Shown piece after piece: positions 8,798 to 18,142 of a DNA stretch of 64,000 bases. The translations under genes and the position numbers were made by a program. Within the stretch, counting starts at the first letter, position 1. Every line of letters starts with the position of its first letter. Source of the stretch: Marinobacter szutsaonensis (GTDB taxonomy: Bacteria > Pseudomonadota > Gammaproteobacteria > Pseudomonadales > Oleiphilaceae). The stretch is from NCBI RefSeq assembly GCF_039523335.1, contig NZ_BAAAFC010000004.1, positions 52,732-116,731 of the forward strand, given 5' to 3'. The notes under the pieces were generated by a model, which was not told the origin of the DNA, ran no database searches, and saw only the letters and a program-made list of their open reading frames with translations.

Positions 8798-9496
8798 TCA
8801 CCATCCCATGACCGTTTTGACGAAAGGGATGGTCAGCCGCCTCTGGGCCTGCAATGAATTCTCGTCCAGGACATCGAGCATGGCGAGCAGATCACCCAGG
8901 CGCCGGGGCGCCCTGCGCATGATGAAGCTGGCGACATCGTCGCTCATGACCAGGCCCCGCTGCTCGGCCCTGGCCTGCAGAATGGTCTGGCGGTCCTCGT
9001 CCCGGTAGATACCAAGCTGCAGGGTCAGTCCGTGGGTGAGCCGTGAAACCAGGTCCGGCAGCTGGAACCCCAGGGACGTCAGCACTTCAGAGATGCTGAC
9101 CATCAACAGGCCTCCACGATCGTGGATACGGTTGTAAAGGTGAAAGACGGCTTCTTCCCAGGCGGGATCACCGGCGATCCGGTCCAGGTCGTCGAGACAG
9201 ACCAGATCCTGGGTATCAAGGCCCGTCAGCGCCTCGGGGCCGAAAGGCTCAAGCTCCGCGATACTGATGCAGACGGCGGACCAGCCGCGGGCCTCGGCAT
9301 GGTGACAGGCTGCCTGGAGCAAATGGCTTTTACCGGTATCCGAATCGCCACAGACCACCACCACCGGCACTCCGGCAGGCTGATCGCAGATCGCTTTCAG
9401 GCGCCGTGCCGCTTCGATATTGCGATCGCCGTGAAAGTTGTCGAACCGGGCGTCGTCCCGCAACTTGACCCCGAGAACCAGCTGGGAAGCGCTCAT
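8798..9496 (-). CDS. hda: DnaA regulatory inactivator Hda
   Basis: AAA+ DnaA-related protein that, with the DNA-loaded sliding clamp, promotes hydrolysis of DnaA-bound ATP and so limits re-initiation. The 232-residue form starts MSASQLVLGV; residues 5-10 match the QL-type clamp-binding motif. Walker A is GDSDTGKS at 50-57 and Walker B is LVCLDDLD at 98-105; an AAA+ arginine-rich lid follows. No DnaA-type DNA-binding domain IV is present. The ATG at 9496 overlaps the upstream phosphatidyltransferase stop by four bases (ATGA), which decides the start over a longer upstream frame. Confidence 0.93.
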   Translation of the reverse strand: MSASQLVLGVKLRDDARFDNFHGDRNIEAARRLKAICDQPAGVPVVVVCGDSDTGKSHLLQAACHHAEARGWSAVCISIAELEPFGPEALTGLDTQDLVCLDDLDRIAGDPAWEEAVFHLYNRIHDRGGLLMVSISEVLTSLGFQLPDLVSRLTHGLTLQLGIYRDEDRQTILQARAEQRGLVMSDDVASFIMRRAPRRLGDLLAMLDVLDENSLQAQRRLTIPFVKTVMGW

Positions 9497-10053
9497 GACT
9501 GCTTGGCCCTCCAGGCCCGCACACCCCAGACCAGCATGTAATGCCCGCCGCTGATCACGGCAGAAGCCGCCACCAGCAGGATACCCGCATCCAGGACCCA
9601 TGGCTGCATGGGCAAATCCGCAAGCAGGATAATGATGGCCAGCACCACCAGAATCTGGATCAGCGTGTTGATTTTACCGAGCATGCTCGGTTCCATTTCG
9701 TACCGCCCGATGCCGTAGTGATAGGCAAGTGCCCCGACAACAATCAGAAGGTCCCGCCCCAGCACAACAAGGAACAACCATACCGGCAATACCGAGGTCA
9801 GTGTCAGCATCAGGTAGGCGGTAATGAGCAGCGCTTTGTCCGCCAACGGATCAGCTATCGCGCCAACCCGGGACCGCCAGTTGAAATGACGTGCCAGGAA
9901 ACCGTCAAAACCATCGGAAACCGCCGCCACAAAAAAAATCAGCAGCGCCAGCCGATAGTTCTCCATTAACAGGGCGCCGGCAAAGGGAGCTATCAGAACA
10001 ATGCGCAAAAACGTCAGCGCATTGGGTATCCATCGCCAGCGTTGCGATATCAC
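9493..10053 (-). CDS. CDP-alcohol phosphatidyltransferase family protein (PgsA-like)
   Basis: Integral membrane enzyme of the CDP-alcohol phosphotransferase superfamily, which swaps CMP of a CDP-alcohol for another alcohol in phospholipid synthesis. The full catalytic motif is present: Asp47-x-x-Asp50-Gly51-x-x-Ala54-Arg55, then Gly64, Asp68 and Asp72. At 186 residues with about five or six membrane helices it matches PgsA or ClsC-type partner sizes. The start is GTG with GGAGGGAG five bases upstream. It sits between DUF2066 and hda, an order I know in Pseudomonas-like genomes. It may not be the main phosphatidylglycerophosphate synthase, so no symbol is given. Confidence 0.88.
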   Translation of the reverse strand: MISQRWRWIPNALTFLRIVLIAPFAGALLMENYRLALLIFFVAAVSDGFDGFLARHFNWRSRVGAIADPLADKALLITAYLMLTLTSVLPVWLFLVVLGRDLLIVVGALAYHYGIGRYEMEPSMLGKINTLIQILVVLAIIILLADLPMQPWVLDAGILLVAASAVISGGHYMLVWGVRAWRAKQS

Positions 10054-10074
10054 AAGGCTCCCTCCGGTAACGCC

Positions 10075-11415
10075 TTACTCTTCTACACCATTTCCAATGG
10101 CTGGTGACGGTTGCCAGCGGTAATACAGCAACTGGTACAGCGACTCGAAGGCCTGTTCCGCGCCCTCGGAATCCAGTGGCAGTTCCCCGGACACAGGCTC
10201 GGCATCTGCCGCCTGTTCGCTGGCCGCATTGTCCATGGCCCCGGCATCACTCTCAACCCCGTCTTCCGGCGCGGCTTCAGCGTCAGATGCAGGGTCCGCC
10301 TCCCGCTGAGTTTCCGGGCTCGCCGACTCCGGCTGGAGCTCAGAGCTTTCCGGCTCAGGCTCGGGTACAAAGGAACCGGCATCCAGGGGGATAAAGCGGG
10401 GATCCAGCGCAACATATTCCTTGAGCTGGTCCAGTTCGCCGTTGAAGGTGACTCTCAGTGTCAGCTGATCGCCTTTCACCCGCGAGGCACCCACCGCCTG
10501 AACAGGGGTGAATCCCTCGAGAATCCGGGTCGCCTTGCCGTAATCCTCCACCGACTGGATGCCCTGTACCACAATATCGACCTGGGGAAGATCACCCACT
10601 TCGCCGGCGGCTACCGCATAGCGACCGGCATAGCGATCTGCCCAACGGTCAATCACCGCCCGGGCCAGGGCCTGCGGGTTTGCTGCGGTGACCACTTCCT
10701 CGCCACCGTCCATGGCCATGCCGTCGAAAACCCATCCGGCACGCCACTGGCCGCCGCTCTGGCTGACCCGGACCAATGCCATCACATCGTGACTGGTGTC
10801 CGGGGCAGAGGAACGCACCCGGCCGACAAACTGGCCCCAGATCTCGGACAGCAACTCCCGGTCTCCCCGGAAGTTCTCGGAGGGAAGCGCTACCGGGAGC
10901 CCCCGCTCACTGGCCGCCTGCGCAAAGGCCGACTGCCATTGGTCAGACTCGGCACCTTCCGTGATCAGACGACGGGAACCCCGTTCCTCGACCGCAATCC
11001 AGGCCAGGGTCAGGGGCCGGTTGGCACCCCATACCGGGGCATCGATGGAAGCCAGGGCCCGGTTGACGCCAACCGCTCCGAACGACATCTGCAACCGGTT
11101 GCCGGCGTCGTCTCCACGGAGAAACTGGTAGGAAAGCAGCAGCGATTCGGCCTCGGCAAGCACCGACTGGATGCCGTCCCGGGACAGCACGTCCCGGCTA
11201 CCGGAGACCCGCACCAGCACCCGGCGCAACCCCTCTTCATAACCTTGCTGCAACTGCGCTGATGAGGAGCCGTCCACCGGCACCTCGACGGAATAGAGCC
11301 CGGAGACTGTTACTGCCTGAGCCGGCGCACCCAGAAAGGCAAAGCCCAACAACAAAACGGCCGCCCGCACGGCAGCCCTGGATACCCGCGCCAAGTATTG
11401 TCCTTTTACTGACAT
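10075..11415 (-). CDS. DUF2066 domain protein with signal peptide
   Basis: Exported protein of unknown function. The first 34 residues form a signal peptide (two basic patches, then AVLLLGFAFLGAPAQA). The DUF2066 domain follows from VTVSGLYSVEVPVDG, with the typical GLRRVLVRVSGSRDVL segment. The C-terminal region from about residue 355 to 425 is a long acidic Glu/Asp/Ala/Pro/Ser-rich tail, probably disordered, ending in a short helix and YRWQP. The ATG at 11415 opens the divergent interval shared with purM. It is followed after 21 bases by the phosphatidyltransferase, suggesting a cotranscribed envelope pair. Confidence 0.85.
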   Translation of the reverse strand: MSVKGQYLARVSRAAVRAAVLLLGFAFLGAPAQAVTVSGLYSVEVPVDGSSSAQLQQGYEEGLRRVLVRVSGSRDVLSRDGIQSVLAEAESLLLSYQFLRGDDAGNRLQMSFGAVGVNRALASIDAPVWGANRPLTLAWIAVEERGSRRLITEGAESDQWQSAFAQAASERGLPVALPSENFRGDRELLSEIWGQFVGRVRSSAPDTSHDVMALVRVSQSGGQWRAGWVFDGMAMDGGEEVVTAANPQALARAVIDRWADRYAGRYAVAAGEVGDLPQVDIVVQGIQSVEDYGKATRILEGFTPVQAVGASRVKGDQLTLRVTFNGELDQLKEYVALDPRFIPLDAGSFVPEPEPESSELQPESASPETQREADPASDAEAAPEDGVESDAGAMDNAASEQAADAEPVSGELPLDSEGAEQAFESLYQLLYYRWQPSPAIGNGVEE

Positions 11416-11527
11416 GAATCACCCTGGTGTTCGCTTGGATGGCGCATAGGATACACCATGGCCTATACAGTGAGTAGCTGTTAAAATCCGCGGCCTGTCC
11501 CACTTTTGCCAACGGCCATAAAACACC

Positions 11528-12592
11528 ATGAGCGAACAGAAGCCCTCCCTGACTTACCGCGACGCCGGCGTTGACATCGACGCGGGTAACGATCTCGTCA
11601 ACCGGATCAAGGATACCGCCGCCCGCACCCGCCGGCCGGAAGTGCTTGGCGGCCTTGGCGGCTTCGGCGCCATGGTGGCGATCCCCGCCGGATACAATGA
11701 GCCGGTGCTGGTCTCCGGCACCGACGGCGTCGGCACCAAACTGCGCCTTGCCATGCAGCTCGAAAAGCACGACAGCATCGGCATTGATCTGGTGGCCATG
11801 TGCGTGAACGACCTGGTCGTTGGTGGCGCCGAGCCATTGTTTTTCCTCGACTATTACGCCACCGGCAAACTGAACGTTGACGTGGCGGCCCAGGTTGTTT
11901 CGGGCATTGGCGAGGGCTGCGAGCAGGCCGGATGCGCCCTGGTGGGTGGCGAGACCGCCGAAATGCCAGGCATGTACGAAGGCGAAGATTACGATCTTGC
12001 AGGATTCTGTGTCGGCGTGGCGGAGCGCAGCGAAATCATCGACGGCAGCCGGGTGCAGGCTGGCGATGTGCTGTTGGCCCTGGGCTCCTCTGGCCCCCAT
12101 TCCAATGGCTACTCGCTGATCCGCAAGATCCTGGAAGTCAGCAAGGCCGATCTTGACCAGCCCATGGGCGACACTACCCTGGCCAACGCACTGATGGCTC
12201 CGACACGGATCTACGTCAAGAACCTGCTGCAGCTGATCCGTGAAGTGGACGTACGCGCCCTGTCCCACATTACCGGCGGCGGTCTGCCCGAGAACATTCC
12301 CCGGGTCCTGCCAGCCGGCAGCATCGCGGCCATCGATACCGAGAGCTGGGAGCTGCCGCCAGTATTCCAGTGGCTGAAGGATGCCGGCGGCGTTGCCATC
12401 GAGGAAATGTATCGCACCTTCAATTGCGGTATCGGCATGATTGTCTGCGTTCCGGCCAACCAGAAAGACCTGGCCCTGGATACCCTCAACGCCATGGGCG
12501 AGAAGGCCTGGCAGGTTGGCGTGATCGAAAGTGCCGGTGACGCACAGGCCGATGCGGTGGTCCGTTACGCACCGGGGCTGCTGTCAGCATGA
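11528..12592 (+). CDS. purM: phosphoribosylformylglycinamidine cyclo-ligase (AIR synthetase)
   Basis: Closes the imidazole ring of AIR using ATP, the fifth step of purine synthesis. The 354-residue sequence is canonical: [16 protein letters not shown] near the start, [60 protein letters not shown] and [16 protein letters not shown]. The interval before it, shared with DUF2066, contains a TAAAAT box at about 11482-11487 that may be the -10 element; no clear -35 was found. The stop overlaps the purN start (ATGA), indicating translational coupling. Confidence 0.98.
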   Translation: MSEQKPSLTYRDAGVDIDAGNDLVNRIKDTAARTRRPEVLGGLGGFGAMVAIPAGYNEPVLVSGTDGVGTKLRLAMQLEKHDSIGIDLVAMCVNDLVVGGAEPLFFLDYYATGKLNVDVAAQVVSGIGEGCEQAGCALVGGETAEMPGMYEGEDYDLAGFCVGVAERSEIIDGSRVQAGDVLLALGSSGPHSNGYSLIRKILEVSKADLDQPMGDTTLANALMAPTRIYVKNLLQLIREVDVRALSHITGGGLPENIPRVLPAGSIAAIDTESWELPPVFQWLKDAGGVAIEEMYRTFNCGIGMIVCVPANQKDLALDTLNAMGEKAWQVGVIESAGDAQADAVVRYAPGLLSA

Positions 12593-13251
12593 AGGCAGAT
12601 CCAGCTCCACTGCCCAAAATCCTCGTTCTCGTTTCCGGCAGCGGTACCAACCTGCAGGCGCTGATTGATGCCAGCCGGGAACGGGACTTTCCCGGCCAGA
12701 TCACTGCCGTGGGCTCCAACCGCCCCGGGGCCTTTGCCCTGGAGCGGGCGGCCCAGGCCAACATCGAAACCTTTGTGGTCGATCACAAGGGTTTCGACAG
12801 CCGGGAAGAGTTTGATGCCGCACTGATGGCGGAGATTCGCCGCCACAACCCTGACCTCATCGTCCTGGCGGGCTTCATGCGGATCCTGACCACGGACTTT
12901 GTGCGCGCCTTCCGGGGCAAGATGCTCAATATCCATCCGTCGCTCCTGCCCAAGTACACGGGGCTCAACACCCACCATCGCGTCATTGAAGCCGGTGATG
13001 ACTTCCATGGGGTGTCCGTGCACTTCGTGACAGAGGAACTGGATGGTGGCCCTGTGATCGCCCAGGCGGAAGTCCAGGTAGCCCCGGATGACACCCCGGA
13101 ATCCCTGGCGGAGAAGGTGCAGGAGAAGGAACATATCCTGTATCCGATCGTGGTTCGCTGGTTTTGCGAGGGTCGCATCCAGCTGGGCAGTGACTACATC
13201 CTGTTTGACGGCGAAATCCTGAAAGCTCCGATGCGGCTACCCGACAACTGA
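12589..13251 (+). CDS. purN: phosphoribosylglycinamide formyltransferase (10-formyl-THF dependent)
   Basis: Transfers a formyl group from 10-formyltetrahydrofolate to GAR in purine synthesis. In 220 residues the readable landmarks are [17 protein letters not shown] (phosphate loop), [27 protein letters not shown], and the active-site strand [12 protein letters not shown] with catalytic Asn and His. The later [14 protein letters not shown] carries the catalytic Asp. The start ATG overlaps the purM stop by four bases. Immediately downstream is a short inverted hexamer (ACTGTC/GACAGT near 13290-13310) too weak to call a terminator. Confidence 0.98.
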   Translation: MKADPAPLPKILVLVSGSGTNLQALIDASRERDFPGQITAVGSNRPGAFALERAAQANIETFVVDHKGFDSREEFDAALMAEIRRHNPDLIVLAGFMRILTTDFVRAFRGKMLNIHPSLLPKYTGLNTHHRVIEAGDDFHGVSVHFVTEELDGGPVIAQAEVQVAPDDTPESLAEKVQEKEHILYPIVVRWFCEGRIQLGSDYILFDGEILKAPMRLPDN

Positions 13252-13324
13252 ACAGATTGTCATCCCCACGCCGTCCGGGAACAGCTACACTGTCGCTGAC
13301 TTTGACAGTTTGAAGGTTTGGCTC

Positions 13325-14077
13325 ATGCGCATGTCAGGACTATCCAGAAGACACGGCAGGACCCCTGCATTCCCGCGGCTGGCCTTGCTGGCCCTCCTGT
13401 TTTTCCCCCTTGTCTCCGCGGCACAGGAAGCTACCCAGGAGCTGATTTCCTCCCGCGTTAGCTACACCGCCTCCATGGACAAGGGTCTGGAGATCAACGG
13501 CACCGCCGAGCGCAGCCTCACCTCACAGAATAACGGTATCTGGCTGTACCGCACCGATGTCGACTCTTTCATCGCCGATATTGACGAATCCCTGATCCTG
13601 AAATGGGAAAACGGCCGGGTGATTCCCCTGCGTTACCGCTACCACCTCTCCGGTGTCTTCATCAGGGATCGGAAACAGTCCATCGATTTCGACTGGGACA
13701 AGGGTATCGCCACTGGCAGCTATCGGGACAACAGCTTTGAAATACCCTTGAAGGAAGGCGCCCTGGACCCTCTCGGTTTCCAGTTACAACTCCGCCAGGA
13801 CATCAAGGCCGGCAAGCGGGAAATGAGCTACCAGGTGATCGACGGCGGTGACTACGATGAAGAAAAGTTTGCCGTTATCGACGAAGAGCGGGTATCCACC
13901 AATGGTGACACCATCACCCTGCTCAAGGCAGAGAAGGTCCGGGGCGAGAATGCCCGGCGCCAGACCCTGATGTGGTTCGATCCACGACAGGATTTTCTGC
14001 TGTCACGCCTGCTGCAGATTGAACCTGACGGCAGCCGCTATGAACTGCGCCTGCGGGACGCAGAGCTGGGCGATTAA
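13325..14077 (+). CDS. DUF3108 family protein, probably exported
   Basis: Conserved protein of unknown function. The 250-residue product begins with a basic stretch and a hydrophobic core (RLALLALLFFPLVSAAQ) read as a signal peptide cleaved near residue 35. The mature part is beta-rich with alternating strands such as VSYTASMDKGLEINGTA and WLYRTDVDSFIADIDESLIL, the DUF3108 pattern. The ATG at 13325 with GAAGG eight bases upstream is preferred over a TTG at 13310. It follows purN by 73 bases. Its TAA shares the palindrome TTAA with the stop codon of the convergent avtA gene. Confidence 0.75.
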   Translation: MRMSGLSRRHGRTPAFPRLALLALLFFPLVSAAQEATQELISSRVSYTASMDKGLEINGTAERSLTSQNNGIWLYRTDVDSFIADIDESLILKWENGRVIPLRYRYHLSGVFIRDRKQSIDFDWDKGIATGSYRDNSFEIPLKEGALDPLGFQLQLRQDIKAGKREMSYQVIDGGDYDEEKFAVIDEERVSTNGDTITLLKAEKVRGENARRQTLMWFDPRQDFLLSRLLQIEPDGSRYELRLRDAELGD

Positions 14078-15351
14078 GCCTTCCTTCCGGCCTCGGCCCA
14101 GACGGTTTTCACTTCGTCCGCAATGATCCGGAGGCCTTCAGCCACGCGCTCATCGTCCTGGGAATAGGTCACCCGCAAGCACTCATGGCGGTGACGCCAG
14201 CCATCCTCCGGCAATCCCGGGAAGAAGTAGTGACCTGATACCACCAGCACTCCTCTGCTCTTCAGTCGCTGATACAGCTCCAGACTGGAGATGGGCAGGT
14301 CCGGGAACCATAACCACAGGAACATCGCACCTTCGGGTTTGTGGATGTACCAGCGGCAACTGTCCTCGCCCATGGCCTCTCGGAATACGGCAACTGCCTT
14401 TTCCATCTTGGCCTTGTAGAAGGGACAGACCACATCCCGGCTCAGGGACAGGATTTCCCCGGATCGCACCAGAGGCTCCGCCAGCATCGCGCCAAAACTG
14501 CCAGTGGCCAGGTTCAGGATCGCATTGATGCCTGACAGCGCCTTGATGATCGGCTCGGCCGCGATAACGATGCCGGTTCGCGCCGCCGGCAGGCCAAGCT
14601 TCGACAGGCTGAGGCAGAGAATGATCTGCTCGTTCCAGGTCGGGTGCGCATCCACAAACAGCAGGCTCGGGAACGGCGTGCCATAGGCCCCATCGACAAT
14701 CAGGGGAATGTCGTGCTGCCTGGCCATGACTTCCAGCCGGGCCAGCTCACCGTCGGTGATCACATTGCCGGTCGGGTTGGTCGGGCGTGAGACGCAAATC
14801 GCCCCGGTTTCCCCGGTGACTTCCACTGCATCGAAGTCCACCCGGTACTTGAACTCGTGGGCATCGGTGAACGAGATATCCGGCTGTACGGCCCGGAACA
14901 GCTCCGGCTCGATGCCGGCATCGGCATAACCGATATACTCCGGTGCCAGGGGCAGCAGGATGTGTTTGCGGTGGCCGTCGCCGTAATCGCCGCCAAACAT
15001 GTTGAACAGCATGAAGAAGGCGGCCTGACTGCCGTTGGTCAGTGCAATGTTTTCAGGTTTCAGGCCCCAGCCATACTCCCGGTTCAGCAGGTCCGCCAGC
15101 GAGGCGATAAACTGCTTCTCCCCCTGGGGCGGATCGTAGACACCCACCAGACGCCGGACGTCGTCCTCGTTGCGACTCATATCCCCGAGTATTTCCTGCA
15201 CTCGCTGCTGGATTTCGGGGATATGACCCGGATTCCCCCCGCCCATCATGATCATGTCATCCCCGGAGGCCATGGCATTCCCCAGATCATCCATCAGGGA
15301 AGTGATACCGGCATCGGCGGTGAACTTGCGACCAAAAGCAGAGAGTTTCAT
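14074..15351 (-). CDS. avtA: valine--pyruvate aminotransferase
   Basis: Class I/II PLP-dependent aminotransferase of the AvtA group, which interconverts valine/2-ketoisovalerate and alanine/pyruvate. The N-terminus (MKLSAFGRKFTADAGITSLMDD, then GGGNPGHIPE) closely resembles E. coli AvtA, which supports the ATG at 15351 over a TTG at 15363. PLP-binding landmarks are TNGSQAAFFMLFN, the RPTNPTGNV turn, VDGAYGTPFP, and the lysine in LSLSKLGLPAARTG. At 425 residues the length is normal. It is the last gene after dcd and yjaG on this strand, 65 bases after yjaG, and converges with the DUF3108 gene. Confidence 0.93.
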   Translation of the reverse strand: MKLSAFGRKFTADAGITSLMDDLGNAMASGDDMIMMGGGNPGHIPEIQQRVQEILGDMSRNEDDVRRLVGVYDPPQGEKQFIASLADLLNREYGWGLKPENIALTNGSQAAFFMLFNMFGGDYGDGHRKHILLPLAPEYIGYADAGIEPELFRAVQPDISFTDAHEFKYRVDFDAVEVTGETGAICVSRPTNPTGNVITDGELARLEVMARQHDIPLIVDGAYGTPFPSLLFVDAHPTWNEQIILCLSLSKLGLPAARTGIVIAAEPIIKALSGINAILNLATGSFGAMLAEPLVRSGEILSLSRDVVCPFYKAKMEKAVAVFREAMGEDSCRWYIHKPEGAMFLWLWFPDLPISSLELYQRLKSRGVLVVSGHYFFPGLPEDGWRHRHECLRVTYSQDDERVAEGLRIIADEVKTVWAEAGRKA

Positions 15352-15416
15352 GGCTCTATCCAATCAGGGCTGACAAACGGGTTTAACATCAAGTGTAGCG
15401 CGGACAGCCGGTTCGT

Positions 15417-16016
15417 TTAGCTGTCCAGGGCAATCCCGAGATTGCTGACGCCGTCGTTGGCGGCTTCCGCCTTCAACTGGGCGATAAAGGACTCCTTGGG
15501 AACCCGCTGGCGTTTCAACTCAAGCACCAGGTCCCGCTGGAACAGCTTGTCTTCTTTCATCAGGGGGTGATGATCGAGCAAACGAACCAGCTCGTCTTCC
15601 GGCAGGTCGTCGCCCTCGGACATCTCGATGAAGTTCATCACCGTTGCGGTCGCCAGTTGGGAGGCCTCGGTTGCCCGATGCTTGTTGGGGTTCAGGCGGT
15701 TGAGCAGCGCCTGCTCCAGCAACTGGCAGAAGTCAAACGCCGGGTAGACGCCGTAGGCGTCGTAGTCGTCCACGCTGGGCGACAGGGTTTCGAGTTTGCT
15801 CAGCAACTGGGGAATGGCGGCTTCGCTGGTCTCCTTCTGGAGCATGTCCCAGGCCAGGTCCAGGAGCTGGCGCATCTTGGCGCCCGTTTTCAGGCCAACG
15901 GCGTCGGCGAACAGGGCGTAATTGGGAAACGAGCGTTCCGCGAGGGCCAGCAGGAAGGCGCATTCACGCCATCCCTGCAGTTGTGCGACGGCTTTGAGAA
16001 ACTGGTTGGCGTTCAT
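15417..16016 (-). CDS. yjaG: YjaG family protein (DUF416)
   Basis: A 199-residue cytoplasmic helical protein of the DUF416/YjaG family, function unknown. Family landmarks are [24 protein letters not shown] at the N-terminus, the central [22 protein letters not shown], and the C-terminal [17 protein letters not shown], all aligning by eye with E. coli YjaG. No signal peptide or membrane helix is seen. The start overlaps the dcd stop by four bases (ATGA), so it is translated with dcd. Confidence 0.88.
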   Translation of the reverse strand: MNANQFLKAVAQLQGWRECAFLLALAERSFPNYALFADAVGLKTGAKMRQLLDLAWDMLQKETSEAAIPQLLSKLETLSPSVDDYDAYGVYPAFDFCQLLEQALLNRLNPNKHRATEASQLATATVMNFIEMSEGDDLPEDELVRLLDHHPLMKEDKLFQRDLVLELKRQRVPKESFIAQLKAEAANDGVSNLGIALDS

Positions 16017-16579
16017 GTCCTTGGCAGGGTCACGCCGGTCTGGCCCAGGTATTTGCCGCCCCGGTCTTTGTAGCTGGTTTCACAGACTTCGTCGGACTCG
16101 AAGAAGAGCATCTGGGCAACACCTTCGTTGGCGTAGATCTTGGCCGGGAGGTTGGTGGTGTTGGAAAACTCCAGGGTCACCTGCCCTTCCCATTCGGGCT
16201 CCAGCGGGGTGACGTTGACGATGATGCCGCAGCGCGCGTAGGTGCTCTTGCCCAGGCAGATGGTGAGTACGTTGCGAGGGATGCGGAAGTACTCGACGGT
16301 ACGCGCCAGGGCGAAGGAGTTCGGTGGAATGATGCAGACGTCACCGGTGTAGTTGACGAAGCTGTTGTCGTCGAAGTTCTTCGGGTCCACTGTGGCGCTG
16401 TGGACGTTGGTGAAGATTTTGAATTCGTTACTGCAGCGGACGTCGTAACCGTAGCTGGAGGTTCCGTAGGAGATGACACGGCCTTTTTCGGTTTCGCGAA
16501 CCTGTCCGTGTTCGAACGGTTCGATCATGCCGTGTTGTTCGGACATCCGGCGGATCCACTTGTCGGATTTGATGCTCAT
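16013..16579 (-). CDS. dcd: dCTP deaminase
   Basis: Deaminates dCTP to dUTP, feeding dTMP synthesis. The 188-residue length equals the usual gammaproteobacterial enzyme. It begins [22 protein letters not shown]; recognised segments are [14 protein letters not shown], the [17 protein letters not shown] strand, [28 protein letters not shown] with the catalytic Arg and Glu, and [12 protein letters not shown]. The frame stays open upstream for 51 codons into repeat element A, but that extension is not part of dcd. The stop overlaps yjaG. Confidence 0.96.
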   Translation of the reverse strand: MSIKSDKWIRRMSEQHGMIEPFEHGQVRETEKGRVISYGTSSYGYDVRCSNEFKIFTNVHSATVDPKNFDDNSFVNYTGDVCIIPPNSFALARTVEYFRIPRNVLTICLGKSTYARCGIIVNVTPLEPEWEGQVTLEFSNTTNLPAKIYANEGVAQMLFFESDEVCETSYKDRGGKYLGQTGVTLPRT

Positions 16580-16708
16580 TGGTGAAATCTCGTTTCCACT
16601 GGAAAAATTGAGGCGTAGTTTACCTGTTCCCTTGGGGTCTGTCGAAGCTTGTGGAGGTCTTGCCTTGTGGGCTGCGGCTTTGGGCTTGGGCCTCAAGATT
16701 TGCGGGCT

Positions 16709-16816
16709 GCGGTTGCAGGGATAGCTTTCCAAAAACCGCTACGAGCACGTCCATGTGCGCTTGTCTCAGGCCGTCCCTGGCCTTCGACATTTTTGGAAAG
16801 CTATCCCTGCAACCGC
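16709..16816 (-). repeat. intergenic inverted-repeat element, copy A
   Basis: Perfect 27-bp inverted arms (16709-16735 and 16790-16816; inner part GGGATAGCTTTCCAAAAA) around a 54-base centre. The centre, read on the minus strand, has the GGCCAGGGACGGCC palindrome (16769-16782) and CAAGCGCACATGGACGTG, shared with copies B and C. It sits between dcd and apbC. The flanking bases 16660-16708 hold an imperfect direct repeat of GGGCTGCGG. Confidence 0.85.
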
Positions 16817-16851
16817 GATCGGGCATAGTGCAAACCGGCCTGTGACGTCGG

Positions 16852-17952
16852 TCAGTGCTCAGTTACGGAAACACTTGAGATTGAACCAGACAGGTTACGC
16901 TCCCGGGTGGACAGCTCTGCCCCAACCCGACGGGCGATGTCCCGGTAACGGCGGGCCACTTCGGAGTCGGGCTCAGCGATAACGGAAGGAGTGCCGCCGT
17001 CGGTCTGCTCCCGGATGGTCATGTGCAATGGCAGCTGACCAAGCAAGGTTGTTTGGTATTCCGCAGCGATGCGCTCGCCACCGCCGTGGCCGAACAGGGG
17101 TTCTTCGTGGCCGCAGTTGCTGCAGATGTGGACGCTCATGTTTTCGATCACGCCCAGCACCGGGATGTCGACTTTGCGGAACATTTCGATGCCTTTTTTG
17201 CCGTCCAGCAGGGCGATGTCCTGGGGAGTGGTGACGATGACGGCGCCGGTGACCGGGACTTTCTGGGCAAGGGTGAGCTGGATGTCACCGGTGCCCGGGG
17301 GCATGTCGATGATGAGGTAGTCGAGTTCGTTCCAGAGGGTTTGCTGCAGCAGCTGCATGACGGCGCCGCTGACCATGGGGCCACGCCAGACCATGGGGGT
17401 TTTCTCGGTGACGACGAAGGCCATGGAGTTGGCTTGCAGGCCGTGGGCTTCCATGGGGACGAAGTACTTGTTTTCTCTCGTGTCCGGGCGTTTGCCTTCG
17501 GGCACGCCGAGCATCATGCCGATGCTGGGGCCGTAGATGTCGGCGTCGAGGATGCCGACTCTTGCGCCTTCAGCCTGCAGTGCCAGGGCGAGGTTGACGG
17601 CGGTGGTGGATTTGCCGACGCCGCCTTTACCGGAGGCCACGGCGATAATGTTCTTGACGCCTGGAACCGACGGGAGGTCTTTCTGGACTTTGTAGGAGTG
17701 GATTTTCTGGCCGACATGGACGTCGGCGCTGTCAACGCCGTCGACGTTTTCGAGGGCGTTGGTGACGATCTGTTTGAGCGCTCCGGCAATGCCTTTGGAC
17801 GGGTACGGCAGTTCGACCATGAGGGTGACTTTGCCGCTGTTGTCGGCACTCAGGTTTTTGACGGCGCCGAGGTCGTACAGGTCCTTTTCGAGATAAGGGT
17901 CCCGGTATTCGCGGACAGCGGCTTCGAGGGCCTGCTGGGAAATCTGGGTCAT
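16852..17952 (-). CDS. apbC: Mrp/ApbC-type iron-sulfur cluster carrier ATPase
   Basis: Cytoplasmic P-loop protein that binds and transfers Fe-S clusters. The 366-residue sequence has an N-terminal MIP18/DUF59 domain (about residues 1-90), Walker A GKGGVGKST at 108-116, the ILDADIYGPSI switch, the LIIDMPPGTGDIQL Walker B region, and the cluster-binding CxxC at Cys277 and Cys280 (ICSNC). The ATG is at 17952, divergent from metG, the pairing normal in gammaproteobacteria. The C-terminus has a Ser/Val-rich end of unknown relevance. Confidence 0.95.
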   Translation of the reverse strand: MTQISQQALEAAVREYRDPYLEKDLYDLGAVKNLSADNSGKVTLMVELPYPSKGIAGALKQIVTNALENVDGVDSADVHVGQKIHSYKVQKDLPSVPGVKNIIAVASGKGGVGKSTTAVNLALALQAEGARVGILDADIYGPSIGMMLGVPEGKRPDTRENKYFVPMEAHGLQANSMAFVVTEKTPMVWRGPMVSGAVMQLLQQTLWNELDYLIIDMPPGTGDIQLTLAQKVPVTGAVIVTTPQDIALLDGKKGIEMFRKVDIPVLGVIENMSVHICSNCGHEEPLFGHGGGERIAAEYQTTLLGQLPLHMTIREQTDGGTPSVIAEPDSEVARRYRDIARRVGAELSTRERNLSGSISSVSVTEH

Positions 17953-18142
17953 CGGGTTCTCCGGAATAAGCTCATGAACACGGAAACAGGTGTTTCAGGT
18001 GAAAAATTGCTGCTTGGAAGGTATCATCTGTGCCCGTTTCTGACCATATGGGGTCTTTACCTGGAGCAATCAATTCAGGACATGTAACAAAACCCCGTTT
18101 TTGTCTTTCCAACCCTTACCAACAGAAGGTTCGGACATCACC

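Noticed and set aside
11416-11527. PurR-type operator before purM
   Set aside because: No convincing PurR palindrome was seen; only a TAAAAT box.
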